Assembly: GCA_902546615.1 (NCBI GenBank)
Contig: CACCKE010000001.1
Span: 1-64,000 of the forward strand
Source: an uncultured Pelagibacteraceae bacterium
GTDB lineage: Bacteria; Pseudomonadota; Alphaproteobacteria; Pelagibacterales; AG-422-B15
Direction of reading: 5' to 3'
Length of the DNA: 64,000 nt
The position numbers were made by a program, and so were the translations under genes. Shown one piece after another: positions 53,360 to 63,531 of this stretch. Numbering within the stretch: the first letter of the stretch is position 1; every line of letters begins with the position of its first letter. The notes under the pieces were generated by a model. That model saw only the letters and a program-made list of their open reading frames with translations, was not told the origin of the DNA and made no database searches.

Positions 53360-53360
53360 T

Positions 53361-54083
53361 CTATCTAACTATCTTTAATGCCTCAGCAATATCAATATTT
53401 TTGTCATAAATTGCTTTACCTACAATTACACCTTTTATTTGTGAGTAATTTTTTTTCTTTAGGATAATAAGATCCGAGATATTTGATACCCCGCCTGATG
53501 CAACACAGTCAATTTTTGTTTGAACCATTACATTTTCTAGCATTTCAAAGTTAATTCCTTGCTTCATACCATCCCTCATAACGTCAGTAATTATTATTGA
53601 GTTGATTTTAAGATCTTCTATACTTTTCAAGAAATCAAAAATTTGTAAATCTTTTACCTCTTTCCAACCTTTTGTAGCAATTTGGTTTTGCTTAATGTCG
53701 AGAGCAATTGAAATTCTATTAGGATAATTGCAAACTGATTTCTCAAAAAAAGTTTTATTTTCGAAAGCTGATGTTCCAATAATAACATTATTAACACCAA
53801 TATTAATGAGTCTTTCAACTCTTTCTATATTCCTTACTCCGCCACCGAACTGAATCTTAAGATTTGTATTTTTTTTTATTTGCTCAATAGATTTAATATT
53901 TTCAAAATTGCCCTTGAGCGCACCATCTAGGTCGACGCAATGCAAATATTCCACTCCAGAGTCTTCAAAAATTTTAGCCTGCTCTAACGGTGACTCATTG
54001 TATGTTGTAGATTGTTTAAAATCACCTTGTATTAATCTTACACATTTACCGTCTTTTAAATCAATTGCTGGAAATAAAATCAT
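53361..54083 (-). CDS. hisA: Phosphoribosylformimino-5-aminoimidazole carboxamide ribotide isomerase
   Basis: [33 protein letters not shown]; start set at MILFPA. Confidence 0.95.
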   Translation of the reverse strand: MILFPAIDLKDGKCVRLIQGDFKQSTTYNESPLEQAKIFEDSGVEYLHCVDLDGALKGNFENIKSIEQIKKNTNLKIQFGGGVRNIERVERLINIGVNNVIIGTSAFENKTFFEKSVCNYPNRISIALDIKQNQIATKGWKEVKDLQIFDFLKSIEDLKINSIIITDVMRDGMKQGINFEMLENVMVQTKIDCVASGGVSNISDLIILKKKNYSQIKGVIVGKAIYDKNIDIAEALKIVR

Positions 54084-54718
54084 GAAGGTTCCCACTCAAG
54101 AAAGTTTGTAATTATTTGTTTTCCGTTATTATGACTTTTTTCTGGATGAAATTGTGTACCAAAAATATTTTCCTTGAGTACAGCTGCAGTAATTGGATTT
54201 GGATATTTTGTAGTTGCAATACAATTTTCATTTTTTTGAGTTCTAAAGTAGTAACTGTGCACAAAATAAAAATCAGTATTTTGTGAAATATTATTCAATA
54301 ATTCATGATTGCGAAAAGTGACTTCATTCCATCCCATGTGTGGAATTTTATAATCAGCTGGAGCCTCGATCTTGATTACTTCTCCGGGTATCCATCCAAA
54401 GCCCTCACATTCACCAAATTCTAAAGATTTTTCTGCTAGTAATTGCATTCCAACACAAATGCCCATAAAAGCTTTTTTTTCGCCAATTACCACTTGTTCA
54501 AGACTTTCAAATAGACCGTCTATTTTGTGAATTGCGTTCTTACAGTCTTGAAAAGCTCCAACTCCAGGAAGAGCTATTTTATCGGCTTTTAATATTTCAG
54601 ATGGTGTGTTTGTAACAATAATTTCATATGGATTTTCTAAGTTATTGTTTACGGCTTCAAATGCCTTGTGTACTGAATGTAAATTTCCTGAGCCGTAGTT
54701 GATAATTACTAACTTCAT
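54080..54718 (-). CDS. hisH: Imidazole glycerol phosphate synthase subunit HisH
   Basis: IINYGSGNLHSV, LPGVGAFQDC, GICVGMQLLAE, GTQFHPEKSH. Confidence 0.96.
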   Translation of the reverse strand: MKLVIINYGSGNLHSVHKAFEAVNNNLENPYEIIVTNTPSEILKADKIALPGVGAFQDCKNAIHKIDGLFESLEQVVIGEKKAFMGICVGMQLLAEKSLEFGECEGFGWIPGEVIKIEAPADYKIPHMGWNEVTFRNHELLNNISQNTDFYFVHSYYFRTQKNENCIATTKYPNPITAAVLKENIFGTQFHPEKSHNNGKQIITNFLEWEPS

Positions 54719-55173
54719 TTATTCATTTGTTTAATAGTATCAACAACTTCCTCTACATGATTATTTACTTTCACTTTTCTCCAAACCTTTACGACCTTGC
54801 CTTTCATAATGAGAAATGTAGATCTATCTATGCCCTTGTACGTTCTGCCATACATACTTTTTTTAATCCATACACCAAATTTTTCACAGATTTTATCACT
54901 CTCATCAGAAAGAAGATCAAATTTTAATTTATATTTTTCAGCAAATTTATTTTGTTTTTGAACGGTATCTTTGGATATACCATAAACTCTTACCTTTAGA
55001 TTATTTAACTTCCGAAGGTTGCTTTGGAAATCACAAGACTCTTTTGTACAACCTGGAGTATCCGCTTTAGGATAAAAATAAATTACCGTGTCCTCTTTTG
55101 TAGGAAATTTAACTTCTTCATCTTTCTGATTTTTAAGTTTAAATGAAGGTAACTTTTGGCCTTCTTTAATCAT
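54715..55173 (-). CDS. bcp: Thioredoxin-dependent peroxiredoxin (Bcp/PrxQ)
   Basis: VIYFYPKADTPGCTKESCDF, RSTFLI. Confidence 0.92.
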   Translation of the reverse strand: MIKEGQKLPSFKLKNQKDEEVKFPTKEDTVIYFYPKADTPGCTKESCDFQSNLRKLNNLKVRVYGISKDTVQKQNKFAEKYKLKFDLLSDESDKICEKFGVWIKKSMYGRTYKGIDRSTFLIMKGKVVKVWRKVKVNNHVEEVVDTIKQMNK

Positions 55174-55175
55174 TA

Positions 55176-55775
55176 TTAAAGTTGTCCTTTGGTAGAAGGA
55201 ATGTTCATTCCCTCTCGCTCGTTAATCGCAACAGCATTTCTTAAACTTCTTGCCAAAGCCTTAAAGCAAGATTCAATTATATGATGGTTATTTTCTCCAT
55301 AAATATTTTCCACATGTAATGTTGTTCCACTTGCTTGTGCAAAAGCTTGGAACCATTCTTTAAATAATTCGGTATCAAAGTCACCTTGAGAAGATGTTAT
55401 CTTTGGAGCACTAAATTTTACTTTCCAAATTAAATAAGGTCTATTTGATAGATCAAGTGCAACTCTTGATAACGTCTCATCCATGGGAATATATGAGTGC
55501 GCATAACGTGTAATACCTTGTCGATTACCTAATGCTTTTGATAAACATTCGCCAATTGCAATGCCTGTATCCTCAGTTGTATGGTGATAATCAATGTGAG
55601 TATCTCCTGTAGCTTTTATCTTCATATCAATCAGTGAGTGCTTTGACAGTTGTTCAAGCATGTGGTCAAGAAATCCTATGCCAGTCTTGATATCGTACTT
55701 ACCTGTTCCATCGATATTAATATCGACAGAGATAGAGGTTTCTTTCGTGTCTCTTTTATACTCTGCTGTTCTCAT
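55176..55775 (-). CDS. hisB: Imidazoleglycerol-phosphate dehydratase
   Basis: [35 protein letters not shown]. Confidence 0.96.
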   Translation of the reverse strand: MRTAEYKRDTKETSISVDINIDGTGKYDIKTGIGFLDHMLEQLSKHSLIDMKIKATGDTHIDYHHTTEDTGIAIGECLSKALGNRQGITRYAHSYIPMDETLSRVALDLSNRPYLIWKVKFSAPKITSSQGDFDTELFKEWFQAFAQASGTTLHVENIYGENNHHIIESCFKALARSLRNAVAINEREGMNIPSTKGQL

Positions 55776-55852
55776 AATAAAATCCAGTCGGTTTCTATCA
55801 ATAAATCACTGAATTATCTATAAAAAATGTAATTTTTAATGAAAAGTCAGGG

Positions 55853-55880
55853 CTTGAAGTTAATAAATAAATAGCCACAT
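55853..55880 (+). promoter_or_regulatory. Putative heat-shock (sigma32/RpoH-like) promoter for hslVU
   Basis: CTTGAA (55853-55858), 16 bp, CCACAT (55875-55880); -10 ends 10 nt before the hslV ATG. Confidence 0.5.
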
Positions 55881-55890
55881 AACATACAAC

Positions 55891-56442
55891 ATGGAAAATC
55901 AACAAAGTCAATCATGGCACGGCACAACTATTATTAGTGTAAGAAAAGGCAATCAGGTTGTTGTCGCGGGAGACGGACAAGTTAGTCTTGGAAATACTGT
56001 TATTAAAGGCACTGCCCAAAAGGTTAGAAAAATAGGTGATGGTAGTGTTATCGCTGGTTTTGCCGGAGCAACTGCAGATGCATTTACTTTATTTGAAAGA
56101 CTGGAAGCGAAACTAGAAAAGCATCCTAAACAGCTTACCAGAGCATGTGTTGAACTGGCGAAAGATTGGCGCACCGACAAATATTTAAGGCGCCTAGAAG
56201 CACTTCTTACAGTTGCAGACTCTTCTACATCACTTCTAATTACTGGAATGGGTGATGTGTTAGACCCTGAAGGGTCAATTATTGGAATTGGTAGCGGTGG
56301 TAATTATGCACTATCCGCTGCTAAAGCGCTGATTGATACTGATCTTACCGCTGAAGAAATTGCTTTAAAGTCACTAAAAATTGCTGGCGAAATTTGTGTT
56401 TTCACAAACAGCAATGTTACACTTGAAAAAATTGAGTACTAG
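55891..56442 (+). CDS. hslV: ATP-dependent protease peptidase subunit HslV
   Basis: [40 protein letters not shown]. Confidence 0.97.
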   Translation: MENQQSQSWHGTTIISVRKGNQVVVAGDGQVSLGNTVIKGTAQKVRKIGDGSVIAGFAGATADAFTLFERLEAKLEKHPKQLTRACVELAKDWRTDKYLRRLEALLTVADSSTSLLITGMGDVLDPEGSIIGIGSGGNYALSAAKALIDTDLTAEEIALKSLKIAGEICVFTNSNVTLEKIEY

Positions 56443-56445
56443 ATA

Positions 56446-57750
56446 ATGCAAGCATTTTCACCAAGGGAAATTGTTTCCGAACTTGATAGATATATTATTG
56501 GCCAAGATGATGCAAAAAAATCTGTAGCCATAGCATTAAGGAATCGTTGGCGACGTCAGCAATTACCAGAGGATATGAGAGAAGAGGTTCTTCCAAAAAA
56601 TATTTTAATGATTGGTCCTACTGGAATTGGTAAAACTGAAATTTCTAGAAGGCTCTCAAAATTAGCACAAGCACCGTTTATAAAAGTTGAAGCAACAAAA
56701 TTTACAGAAGTTGGGTATGTAGGTAGAGATGTGGAATCCATTGTTCGTGATTTGATTGAAATAGCAATTACAATGGTTCGTGAAATAAAGAGAAAAGAAG
56801 TAAAGGCAAAAGCGCAATTAGCTGCTGAAGAACGTGTATTAGACGCTTTAGTTGGACCAGGTTCAGGGCCTGCTACAAGAGAAAGTTTCAGAAAAAAACT
56901 TAGAAATAATGAACTCAATGAAAAAGAAATTGAAATAGCTGTTCAAGATACAGGATCATTTCCAACAATTGACCTTCAAGGTGGACAAGGTGCTGGTATA
57001 GGAATGATAAATCTAAACGACATGCTTGGTAAAGCTATGGGACCAAAAACTAAAAAGAAGAAAACAACAGTTGCCGACTCTTATGAGATTTTGGTTAATG
57101 AGGAGTCAGATAAATTAATTGATACTGATCACATTGTGAATGAGGCAAAAAAAGCAGTCGAAGACAATGGCATTGTATTTATTGATGAAATAGACAAAGT
57201 TTGCGCAAGAAGCGAAAGGGTTGGTGGTGATGTTTCAAGGGAAGGTGTTCAAAGAGATTTATTACCTTTAATTGAGGGAACAACAGTTAACACTAAACAC
57301 GGAACAATTAAAACTGATCACATACTTTTTATAGCTTCTGGAGCCTTTCAACTGTCAAAACCATCTGATCTATTGCCAGAATTACAGGGCAGATTGCCAA
57401 TAAGGGTCAATCTCAAAGCACTTTCACAAGAGGACTTTAAACGTATCCTAACAGAACCCAAATATAGCTTGATAAAACAGTATGAGGCACTGATGGGTAC
57501 TGAAGATGTAAAAATCAGTTTCAGCGAGGACGGAATCGATGCAATTGCAACATTAGCTGTGGATATAAACTCAACCATTGAAAATATTGGTGCTCGCCGT
57601 TTGCATACCATTCTTGAGAGGGTGTTAGAAGATATAAGTTTCTCTGCAGCAGATAAAGGTGGTGAAAAAATTACAATTGATGCAAACTACGTTAAAGATA
57701 ATGTGAATGAGTTATCTAAAGATACTGATCTTTCTAAATTCATTCTCTAA
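56446..57750 (+). CDS. hslU: ATP-dependent protease ATPase subunit HslU
   Basis: [47 protein letters not shown]. Confidence 0.97.
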   Translation: MQAFSPREIVSELDRYIIGQDDAKKSVAIALRNRWRRQQLPEDMREEVLPKNILMIGPTGIGKTEISRRLSKLAQAPFIKVEATKFTEVGYVGRDVESIVRDLIEIAITMVREIKRKEVKAKAQLAAEERVLDALVGPGSGPATRESFRKKLRNNELNEKEIEIAVQDTGSFPTIDLQGGQGAGIGMINLNDMLGKAMGPKTKKKKTTVADSYEILVNEESDKLIDTDHIVNEAKKAVEDNGIVFIDEIDKVCARSERVGGDVSREGVQRDLLPLIEGTTVNTKHGTIKTDHILFIASGAFQLSKPSDLLPELQGRLPIRVNLKALSQEDFKRILTEPKYSLIKQYEALMGTEDVKISFSEDGIDAIATLAVDINSTIENIGARRLHTILERVLEDISFSAADKGGEKITIDANYVKDNVNELSKDTDLSKFIL

Positions 57751-57755
57751 TTTTT

Positions 57756-58184
57756 ATGTCACTAAAAACAAAAAAGACTCATTTAAATAAGATAAAGGTT
57801 CGTTACTCAGAAGTTGACTGTCAAAGAATAGTTTATAATTCACATTATTTGACATATTTTGATATTTCTCTCAGTGAGATGCTCGAAGACTGTTTTGATC
57901 AGGACGAATATGTAAAACAGACTAATAACGATTTTCACACAGTTGGTGTGCAAATGAGTTTTAAAAGTCCTGCAAGATTAAATGATCAACTCGAAGTTTA
58001 CACAGGGATAAAAAAACTTGGAAACTCGAGTATGACTTTTACACAAGAAATTTATAGATCTGGATCCGATGATATTATAAATGAAGCAGTTATTACTTGG
58101 GTTAACACAGACCAAAAAAGTATGAAGTCTTCTAAAATTCCAGATAATATAAAAGAAAAGTTAAATAAGTATTTGATTAATTAA
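57756..58184 (+). CDS. YbgC/4HBT-like acyl-CoA thioesterase
   Basis: KVRYSEVDCQRIVYNSHYLTYFD hotdog motif. Confidence 0.85.
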   Translation: MSLKTKKTHLNKIKVRYSEVDCQRIVYNSHYLTYFDISLSEMLEDCFDQDEYVKQTNNDFHTVGVQMSFKSPARLNDQLEVYTGIKKLGNSSMTFTQEIYRSGSDDIINEAVITWVNTDQKSMKSSKIPDNIKEKLNKYLIN

Positions 58185-58795
58185 TCAGAGGTCGCCGTTA
58201 ATAACCAATTAGAAGTTTTTTTATCTTTTATTTTTTCAAAAGTCCAAACATCTGTAATTTTTTGCACCTGATTAAGACTGCCTGAAATTACTTCATCTTT
58301 ACTATTTTTAATACATGTAATCATTTCAGAAATAAATCTCACTGTTACTTCCATAGGATTTTTTTTCAGGTCTTTGTGAACAATTTCAGATTTTTCTATA
58401 CCTATAAAATTAAATTCTACAGTTTCATTTTTACTATTTCGTTCATCTATTACTGACGTAAAGCTATTTAATACTTCATTAGATAGCAAAGGCTTAAGGG
58501 CATCTTTATTGCCATTTTCAAAATTTGTGACGATTGTTTCATACGCATTTGATGCACCGCGTAAAAAATCGTCTTTATCAAACCAACCGTCTTCTCTTGA
58601 ACCTGAAGAAACTTTTGGTTCGATAGTTACAATTTTTTCTTCTGAAGATTGTTGAGGAGTTTCATAGTTATATGAAGTTTTATCTGTTTTCTCATGGCCG
58701 GTTCGTCTTCCAAGCACACTTCTAAGGCGCAAAAGAACTATTCCTGCTATTATTGCTAGAATTAAAATGTCAATATATTGAAATGCTTCACTCAT
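58181..58795 (-). CDS. Tim44-like domain protein
   Basis: N-terminal TM, DGWFDKDDFLRGASNAYETIVTNFENGNKDALKPLLSNEVLNSF; next to fxsA/secB. Confidence 0.88.
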   Translation of the reverse strand: MSEAFQYIDILILAIIAGIVLLRLRSVLGRRTGHEKTDKTSYNYETPQQSSEEKIVTIEPKVSSGSREDGWFDKDDFLRGASNAYETIVTNFENGNKDALKPLLSNEVLNSFTSVIDERNSKNETVEFNFIGIEKSEIVHKDLKKNPMEVTVRFISEMITCIKNSKDEVISGSLNQVQKITDVWTFEKIKDKKTSNWLLTATSD

Positions 58796-58862
58796 ATAGT
58801 TAAATATTATAGAGTCTTTATTTAGGTATTTAAACTAAACTTTCAACAATTACTTACATATT

Positions 58863-59291
58863 TTGTTTTTATTTATCGCACTTTTTATACTTATCCCAAT
58901 CATTGAAATTAGTTTATTTATTGAAATTGGTAGCATTATTGGATCGTTCTACACCATAATGCTTATATTCGTCACTGCAATTGTAGGTGTATTTTTTGTC
59001 CGCCAGCAAGGAATAAGTACATTTCAAAAGTTAACATCTCAATTGCAAAATTTAGAAACGCCTGTTCAGACGATGTTTGAAGGGCTGGTCATTCTTATCT
59101 CTGGTATTCTTTTAATTACTCCTGGATTTTTTACTGATGCTTTAGGTTTTCTAGGATTGATACCATTCTCTAGAATAATTTTCATAAAGTTAGTAGCAAG
59201 TTACATTCTTTCTAGATATGGTAAGCGAGGTAATCAAAATGAAAATACCATTGAAGGTGAATTCATTGATATTGATGAAGAGGACAAATAA
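58863..59291 (+). CDS. FxsA family membrane protein
   Basis: IPIIEISLFIEIGSIIGSFYTIMLIFVTAIVG; TTG start. Confidence 0.88.
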   Translation: MFLFIALFILIPIIEISLFIEIGSIIGSFYTIMLIFVTAIVGVFFVRQQGISTFQKLTSQLQNLETPVQTMFEGLVILISGILLITPGFFTDALGFLGLIPFSRIIFIKLVASYILSRYGKRGNQNENTIEGEFIDIDEEDK

Positions 59292-59293
59292 TA

Positions 59294-59716
59294 ATGGATG
59301 TAAAAACAAAAATTATCACACAATTTGTTAGAGACTTATCATTTGAAAATCCTAATGGGCCAGGATCATTTCAAACAGGTAGCGATAGGCCCACTATTAA
59401 TGCAAATGTTGATGTCAAAGCACAAAATAGAAAAGATACCAATATTTATGAAGTCGAGCTGAACGTGAGTGTGAATGCTTCACGCGCAGATCAGAGTTTG
59501 TATATCGTGGATTTAAAGTACGTTGGAATATTTGAAATTGAAAATCTCGCTGACGATGTTAAAGAAGCTTACTTACTAGTAGAATGTCCAAGACAACTTT
59601 TTCCATTTGCAAGAAGAATTATTTACGACTTGCACGCTGACGGTGCATTGCCACCACTTATGTTAGACCCTGTGAACTTTGCTGAACTTTATAAAAAGAA
59701 AACAAGTAATAATTAA
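59294..59716 (+). CDS. secB: Protein-export chaperone SecB
   Basis: FVRDLSFENPNGP, YEVELNVSVNA, ECPRQLFPFARRIIYDLHADGALPPLMLDPVNF. Confidence 0.96.
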   Translation: MDVKTKIITQFVRDLSFENPNGPGSFQTGSDRPTINANVDVKAQNRKDTNIYEVELNVSVNASRADQSLYIVDLKYVGIFEIENLADDVKEAYLLVECPRQLFPFARRIIYDLHADGALPPLMLDPVNFAELYKKKTSNN

Positions 59717-60525
59717 TAGCGAATCAATTTAGGTTCACCATCCACAATTTCAAAAACTGGCTCAACATTAGGTATGTCACTTTTATTTTTGTTGTTCATA
59801 GTAGACAGAAGCTCAGCAGTATCAGTGAAACCACAAATCATCTCAAGATTTTTAATTGTTGGCATAATCATAGGAAAATTTCCAGATTTACACTCTTGAA
59901 GGGCTTCTCCAGGATTAATCCATTTGCTTTCAACTCCCTCCACTCCATCGTGTACGGCTACCTGATCGGTCGACCGGGCTATAAAAAATCTAGTGCTATA
60001 TCTTCTTTTCTCTATTTTCGGAGTAACCCAGTGTGAAATATATGCAAGTTCATTTGTTGCTAATTCTAGATTTAAGGTATCTATCATTTGATAAAAAATA
60101 TTTTCACCTTTTAGAATTTTGCTTTTGTATTCATCTATTATTTTTAGATCATCCTGGTTGAGAACGGTATTTTTTAAATTTACTCCCTTTTTGTTCGCAA
60201 GAAGAATTCCACTTTCCTCAAAGCACTCCCTGATACACGCAGCCCAATATGAAAGGCCATTTTTTTTTAATCCAAGCCTTTTGGATGCTAAGGCATCATC
60301 AAGATGAGGACTGTATTTTAAATAATTATTTGAGATATCTTCATTATCAATTTTACCCCCTGGAAATACCCATACACCGCCAAAATTTGTTTTTATCGAC
60401 CTTTTAATCATAAACACTTCTATCCGCTGGTTGGTGTCTCGTATAAGCAATACTGATGCGGCCGGCGTAGGTACTTTTTGATAACCACCGTTATCGCTAG
60501 GAATATGATTAATTTTGTTATTCAC
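59713..60525 (-). CDS. NUDIX hydrolase
   Basis: ASVLLIRD, WVFPGGKIDNED, ACIRECFEESGILLA. GTG start at 60525 is more plausible than 60576, which overlaps dnaQ by about 59 bp. Confidence 0.88.
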   Translation of the reverse strand: MNNKINHIPSDNGGYQKVPTPAASVLLIRDTNQRIEVFMIKRSIKTNFGGVWVFPGGKIDNEDISNNYLKYSPHLDDALASKRLGLKKNGLSYWAACIRECFEESGILLANKKGVNLKNTVLNQDDLKIIDEYKSKILKGENIFYQMIDTLNLELATNELAYISHWVTPKIEKRRYSTRFFIARSTDQVAVHDGVEGVESKWINPGEALQECKSGNFPMIMPTIKNLEMICGFTDTAELLSTMNNKNKSDIPNVEPVFEIVDGEPKLIRY

Positions 60526-61228
60526 TCGTATGATTGTTTTTAGATTGTTTAATTTTTTTCCAAATAGAGTGCTCACCTAATGTTTGAATAAATTCCTCAT
60601 GCAATTTTTTTTCTTGATCAGAAATCCGAGGTGCTAGATTTCTGTCCTTGATCTTTTCAGTGTCAAAAGACGAGGTGGAATTCGCTGTTACTGACTTGGC
60701 GCTTAGATCCAGGCTTAGTTCGCGAGCATCCATTAGTTCTATGTACACACGGGCTAAGAGCTCAGTATCAATTGTAGCTGAATGTTTTTCTCTCTGCTTA
60801 TTATCAATTGCAAATCTTTTACAGAGCGCATCAAGTGAAACACTCTGGCCAGGAAATTTTTCTCTAGCAATCGAGACGGTATCAATTTTATCATTTTTAA
60901 GAGATTCTTTACCACAAGTGTTAAGCTCGTAGTTTAAGAAACCAACATCGAAGTCCACATTGTGAGCAATTATTGGATCCGTACCTAAAAATTCTAAGAA
61001 CCCTGATACAATGTGCTCAAACAAAGGTTTGTCTTTTAAAAATTCGTAGCTTAATCCATGCACCTTAAATGATGAGTCAGGCACATCTCGCTGGGGGTTA
61101 ATATATTGTTGGTATGTTTTACCAGTGGGAAGATAATCAATTATCTCTATTGCGGCAATTTCAATGACTCTGTGACCCTCTGATGGCCTTAGTCCGGTGG
61201 TTTCTGTATCAAGTACGACTTGTCTCAT
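60518..61228 (-). CDS. dnaQ: DNA polymerase III epsilon subunit
   Basis: RQVVLDTETTGLRPSEGHRVIEIAAIE, FKVHGLSYEFL, IAHNVDFDVGFLNYEL, KRFAIDNKQREKHSATIDTELLA. Confidence 0.96.
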   Translation of the reverse strand: MRQVVLDTETTGLRPSEGHRVIEIAAIEIIDYLPTGKTYQQYINPQRDVPDSSFKVHGLSYEFLKDKPLFEHIVSGFLEFLGTDPIIAHNVDFDVGFLNYELNTCGKESLKNDKIDTVSIAREKFPGQSVSLDALCKRFAIDNKQREKHSATIDTELLARVYIELMDARELSLDLSAKSVTANSTSSFDTEKIKDRNLAPRISDQEKKLHEEFIQTLGEHSIWKKIKQSKNNHTSE

Positions 61229-61848
61229 TGGTTAAAGAAGGTATTCCACGCCTTTGGATTAATCAATTTAATTTTTGCAGCAACTTCTTTTACCTCTGAT
61301 TTTGTATCTTCAATATTGTTATCAGTTGAAATAATGTAATCTGCTTTTTTTAATTTGTCTCTGTCTGGCATTTGTTGATCTTTAATAGCGTTAAAGATCT
61401 CTAATGGTACTTTTCTCTCCAAAACCACTCTTGACTGTTGTGTTGCTTCAGATGCTGTCACCACAACAGAGACATCTACATATTTTTCTCCTCCAGTTTC
61501 AAAAAGTAGTGGGATGTCTAACACACAACCCATCTTTCCTTCTTCAATTAATTTTTTTATGTAGATTATTTGGTATTTCCTTGTTACGGGGTGAACAATT
61601 TGTTCTAGGTCTCTAAATTTATCAGGGTCTTTATTTAGAATGTCTCTTAATGCTAATCGATTTACTGCACCATCTTTCGTTGAACCTGGAAACTGTCTTT
61701 CTACTTTGTCTATGACCTCTTCATCATTTTCATAGATATAATGAACCGTGTCGTCGGCATTATAAATACCGTATCCATGCTCTTTAAACATTTGAGCGAC
61801 AGTTGATTTTCCCATTCCAATAGATCCTGTTATACCAACCAACAACAT
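61225..61848 (-). CDS. coaE: Dephospho-CoA kinase
   Basis: VGITGSIGMGKSTVAQMF, DIPLLFETG. Confidence 0.95.
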   Translation of the reverse strand: MLLVGITGSIGMGKSTVAQMFKEHGYGIYNADDTVHYIYENDEEVIDKVERQFPGSTKDGAVNRLALRDILNKDPDKFRDLEQIVHPVTRKYQIIYIKKLIEEGKMGCVLDIPLLFETGGEKYVDVSVVVTASEATQQSRVVLERKVPLEIFNAIKDQQMPDRDKLKKADYIISTDNNIEDTKSEVKEVAAKIKLINPKAWNTFFNQ

Positions 61849-62672
61849 TAGTTTATCCCTAATACATTCATTAATTCCTCATCAATTTTAGGCATTATAT
61901 TGTGCCACACATTAAAGGACTGGGCGGCTTGATGAATCAGCATCTCCAGTCCATTTTGAACTGTGCAGCCGTTTTTCTCAGCATGTCTTAGAAAAGTTGT
62001 CTTACTGGGATTATATATAAGATCGTAAACATGTGTAGATGAATTTAGATTGTTAAAGTCTATTAATTTGTTTTCTTCGTCTTCTTGTTGTCCTAAGCTT
62101 GTAGTGTTGACAACTAAATGTGAGGATCCAATAAACTTACTGATCGTTTTTTCTGTTAAGATTGTCGCCTCAACACCCAGGTCGCTGCAAAGTGATTCCG
62201 CGTTTTTTTTTGTTCTATTATAGATACCAATCTCACACTTCATTTGTGTTAGCGCATACACGACTGCCCTTGCTGATCCGCCGGCTCCAAGCACCAAACA
62301 TAACTTGTTATTTAGCTCTCTGTTTGCAATTGATTTTTCAAAACCAATCGGGTCGGTATTGTCCCCATAAACACCATCTTTATTTATTATCAGCGTGTTA
62401 ACTGCTTTGAGAGCTCTTGCAACATCGGATGTGTTGTTACAATATTTGTATGCGTCCTCTTTTAGGGGAACCGTAACATTTAAGCCGTAATAACCCTCTT
62501 CTATTAAACGGTCAACATCCCTAATAAAGTTTTCTTTTTTTACATTTATTTTATGGTAGGGGTCCACATTAATTTTCTCACTTTCAATCCAGTGATTATG
62601 AATTTTAGGTGAAAGACTGTGATCTATTGGATCTCCAATAACTGCTGTTTTTTTATGTGTCATTTTTTTCAA
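61848..62672 (-). CDS. aroE: Shikimate dehydrogenase
   Basis: IGDPIDHSLSPKIHN, GLNVTVPLKEDAY, VLGAGGSARAVVYAL, YNRTKKNAESL. Confidence 0.95.
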   Translation of the reverse strand: MKKMTHKKTAVIGDPIDHSLSPKIHNHWIESEKINVDPYHKINVKKENFIRDVDRLIEEGYYGLNVTVPLKEDAYKYCNNTSDVARALKAVNTLIINKDGVYGDNTDPIGFEKSIANRELNNKLCLVLGAGGSARAVVYALTQMKCEIGIYNRTKKNAESLCSDLGVEATILTEKTISKFIGSSHLVVNTTSLGQQEDEENKLIDFNNLNSSTHVYDLIYNPSKTTFLRHAEKNGCTVQNGLEMLIHQAAQSFNVWHNIMPKIDEELMNVLGIN

Positions 62673-63258
62673 ATAGAAGATTGTTGTCCCAAAGGAACTG
62701 GTTTAATTGAATTAATGATATGCCCTGTATTGAAAAAAGGTCACTCCCAATATTTTCAAAAAGCTTTATTCCTTCTTCCTCAATTGCATAAACGCCTACA
62801 AGACCAAGAATATTATCGTCGACTTTATTTAAATATTCTTTTATTAGATCCCCGCTCAGCTTTCGCATATGCATTTTAGATCTGTCCACGTACTTCCAAA
62901 TAATGTTATTGTCCTGAGCAACCGTTGTGGCAGTTATGAGTGTGTGGGTAGATCCACTCATTTTCAACAACTGTTCCTTTGCTTCACTTTTATCCCTAGC
63001 CTTGTTAACCAGCTCGCCTTTAAGATCCAAACCCTGGTCTGATCCAATAACAAATGCACTTTTATTAGATATGGAGGGCTTCAAGGCCTTCATCTCAGCA
63101 AGTTTAACCACAATCTCTTCAGGTGTATTTTTACTCATCGACATCTTGACTTCTTCCTCATCAACACCATGCGCAACTGTCTCAAAGCTTATGCCGGCGT
63201 TGCGTAACAATTTAATCCTTGTTTCGCTTTTAGATGCTAAAATTATATCTCTGTTCAT
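62653..63258 (-). CDS. Maf-like nucleotide pyrophosphatase
   Basis: IILASKSETRIKLLRNAGISFE, VIGSDQGLDLKG, YAIEEEGIKLFENIGSD. Confidence 0.93.
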   Translation of the reverse strand: MNRDIILASKSETRIKLLRNAGISFETVAHGVDEEEVKMSMSKNTPEEIVVKLAEMKALKPSISNKSAFVIGSDQGLDLKGELVNKARDKSEAKEQLLKMSGSTHTLITATTVAQDNNIIWKYVDRSKMHMRKLSGDLIKEYLNKVDDNILGLVGVYAIEEEGIKLFENIGSDLFSIQGISLIQLNQFLWDNNLLFEKNDT

Positions 63259-63531
63259 AAACCTGTATAAACCCCTTATGACCTGTGAGTGCTTTTACTA
63301 TCTTTGCCCATCTCTAATTTTTAACTTATTTTACTATCTTTATTGAGAATTTTTGCAAACTTTGTTCACCTGTTAGAGATATTGCTGTTTTCTTCCACGT
63401 CGGTGTATAAGATTAAAAAGCATATAATTCAAAGCGGTTGTTCTGTGTATCGACTTGTGGGCAAAAAGCGACTTTTTATATATACACAATTCCACAGGAA
63501 CATAAACAACTACAATTATATATATAATATA
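63259..63531. other. oriC: Putative chromosomal replication origin (oriC) in the maf//hemE intergenic region
   Basis: Largest non-coding gap seen, divergent flanks, AT-rich tract 63514-63531, near-match DnaA boxes at 63402-63410 and 63480-63488; hemE-adjacent location is conserved for alphaproteobacterial origins (Caulobacter, Rickettsia). Confidence 0.7.
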
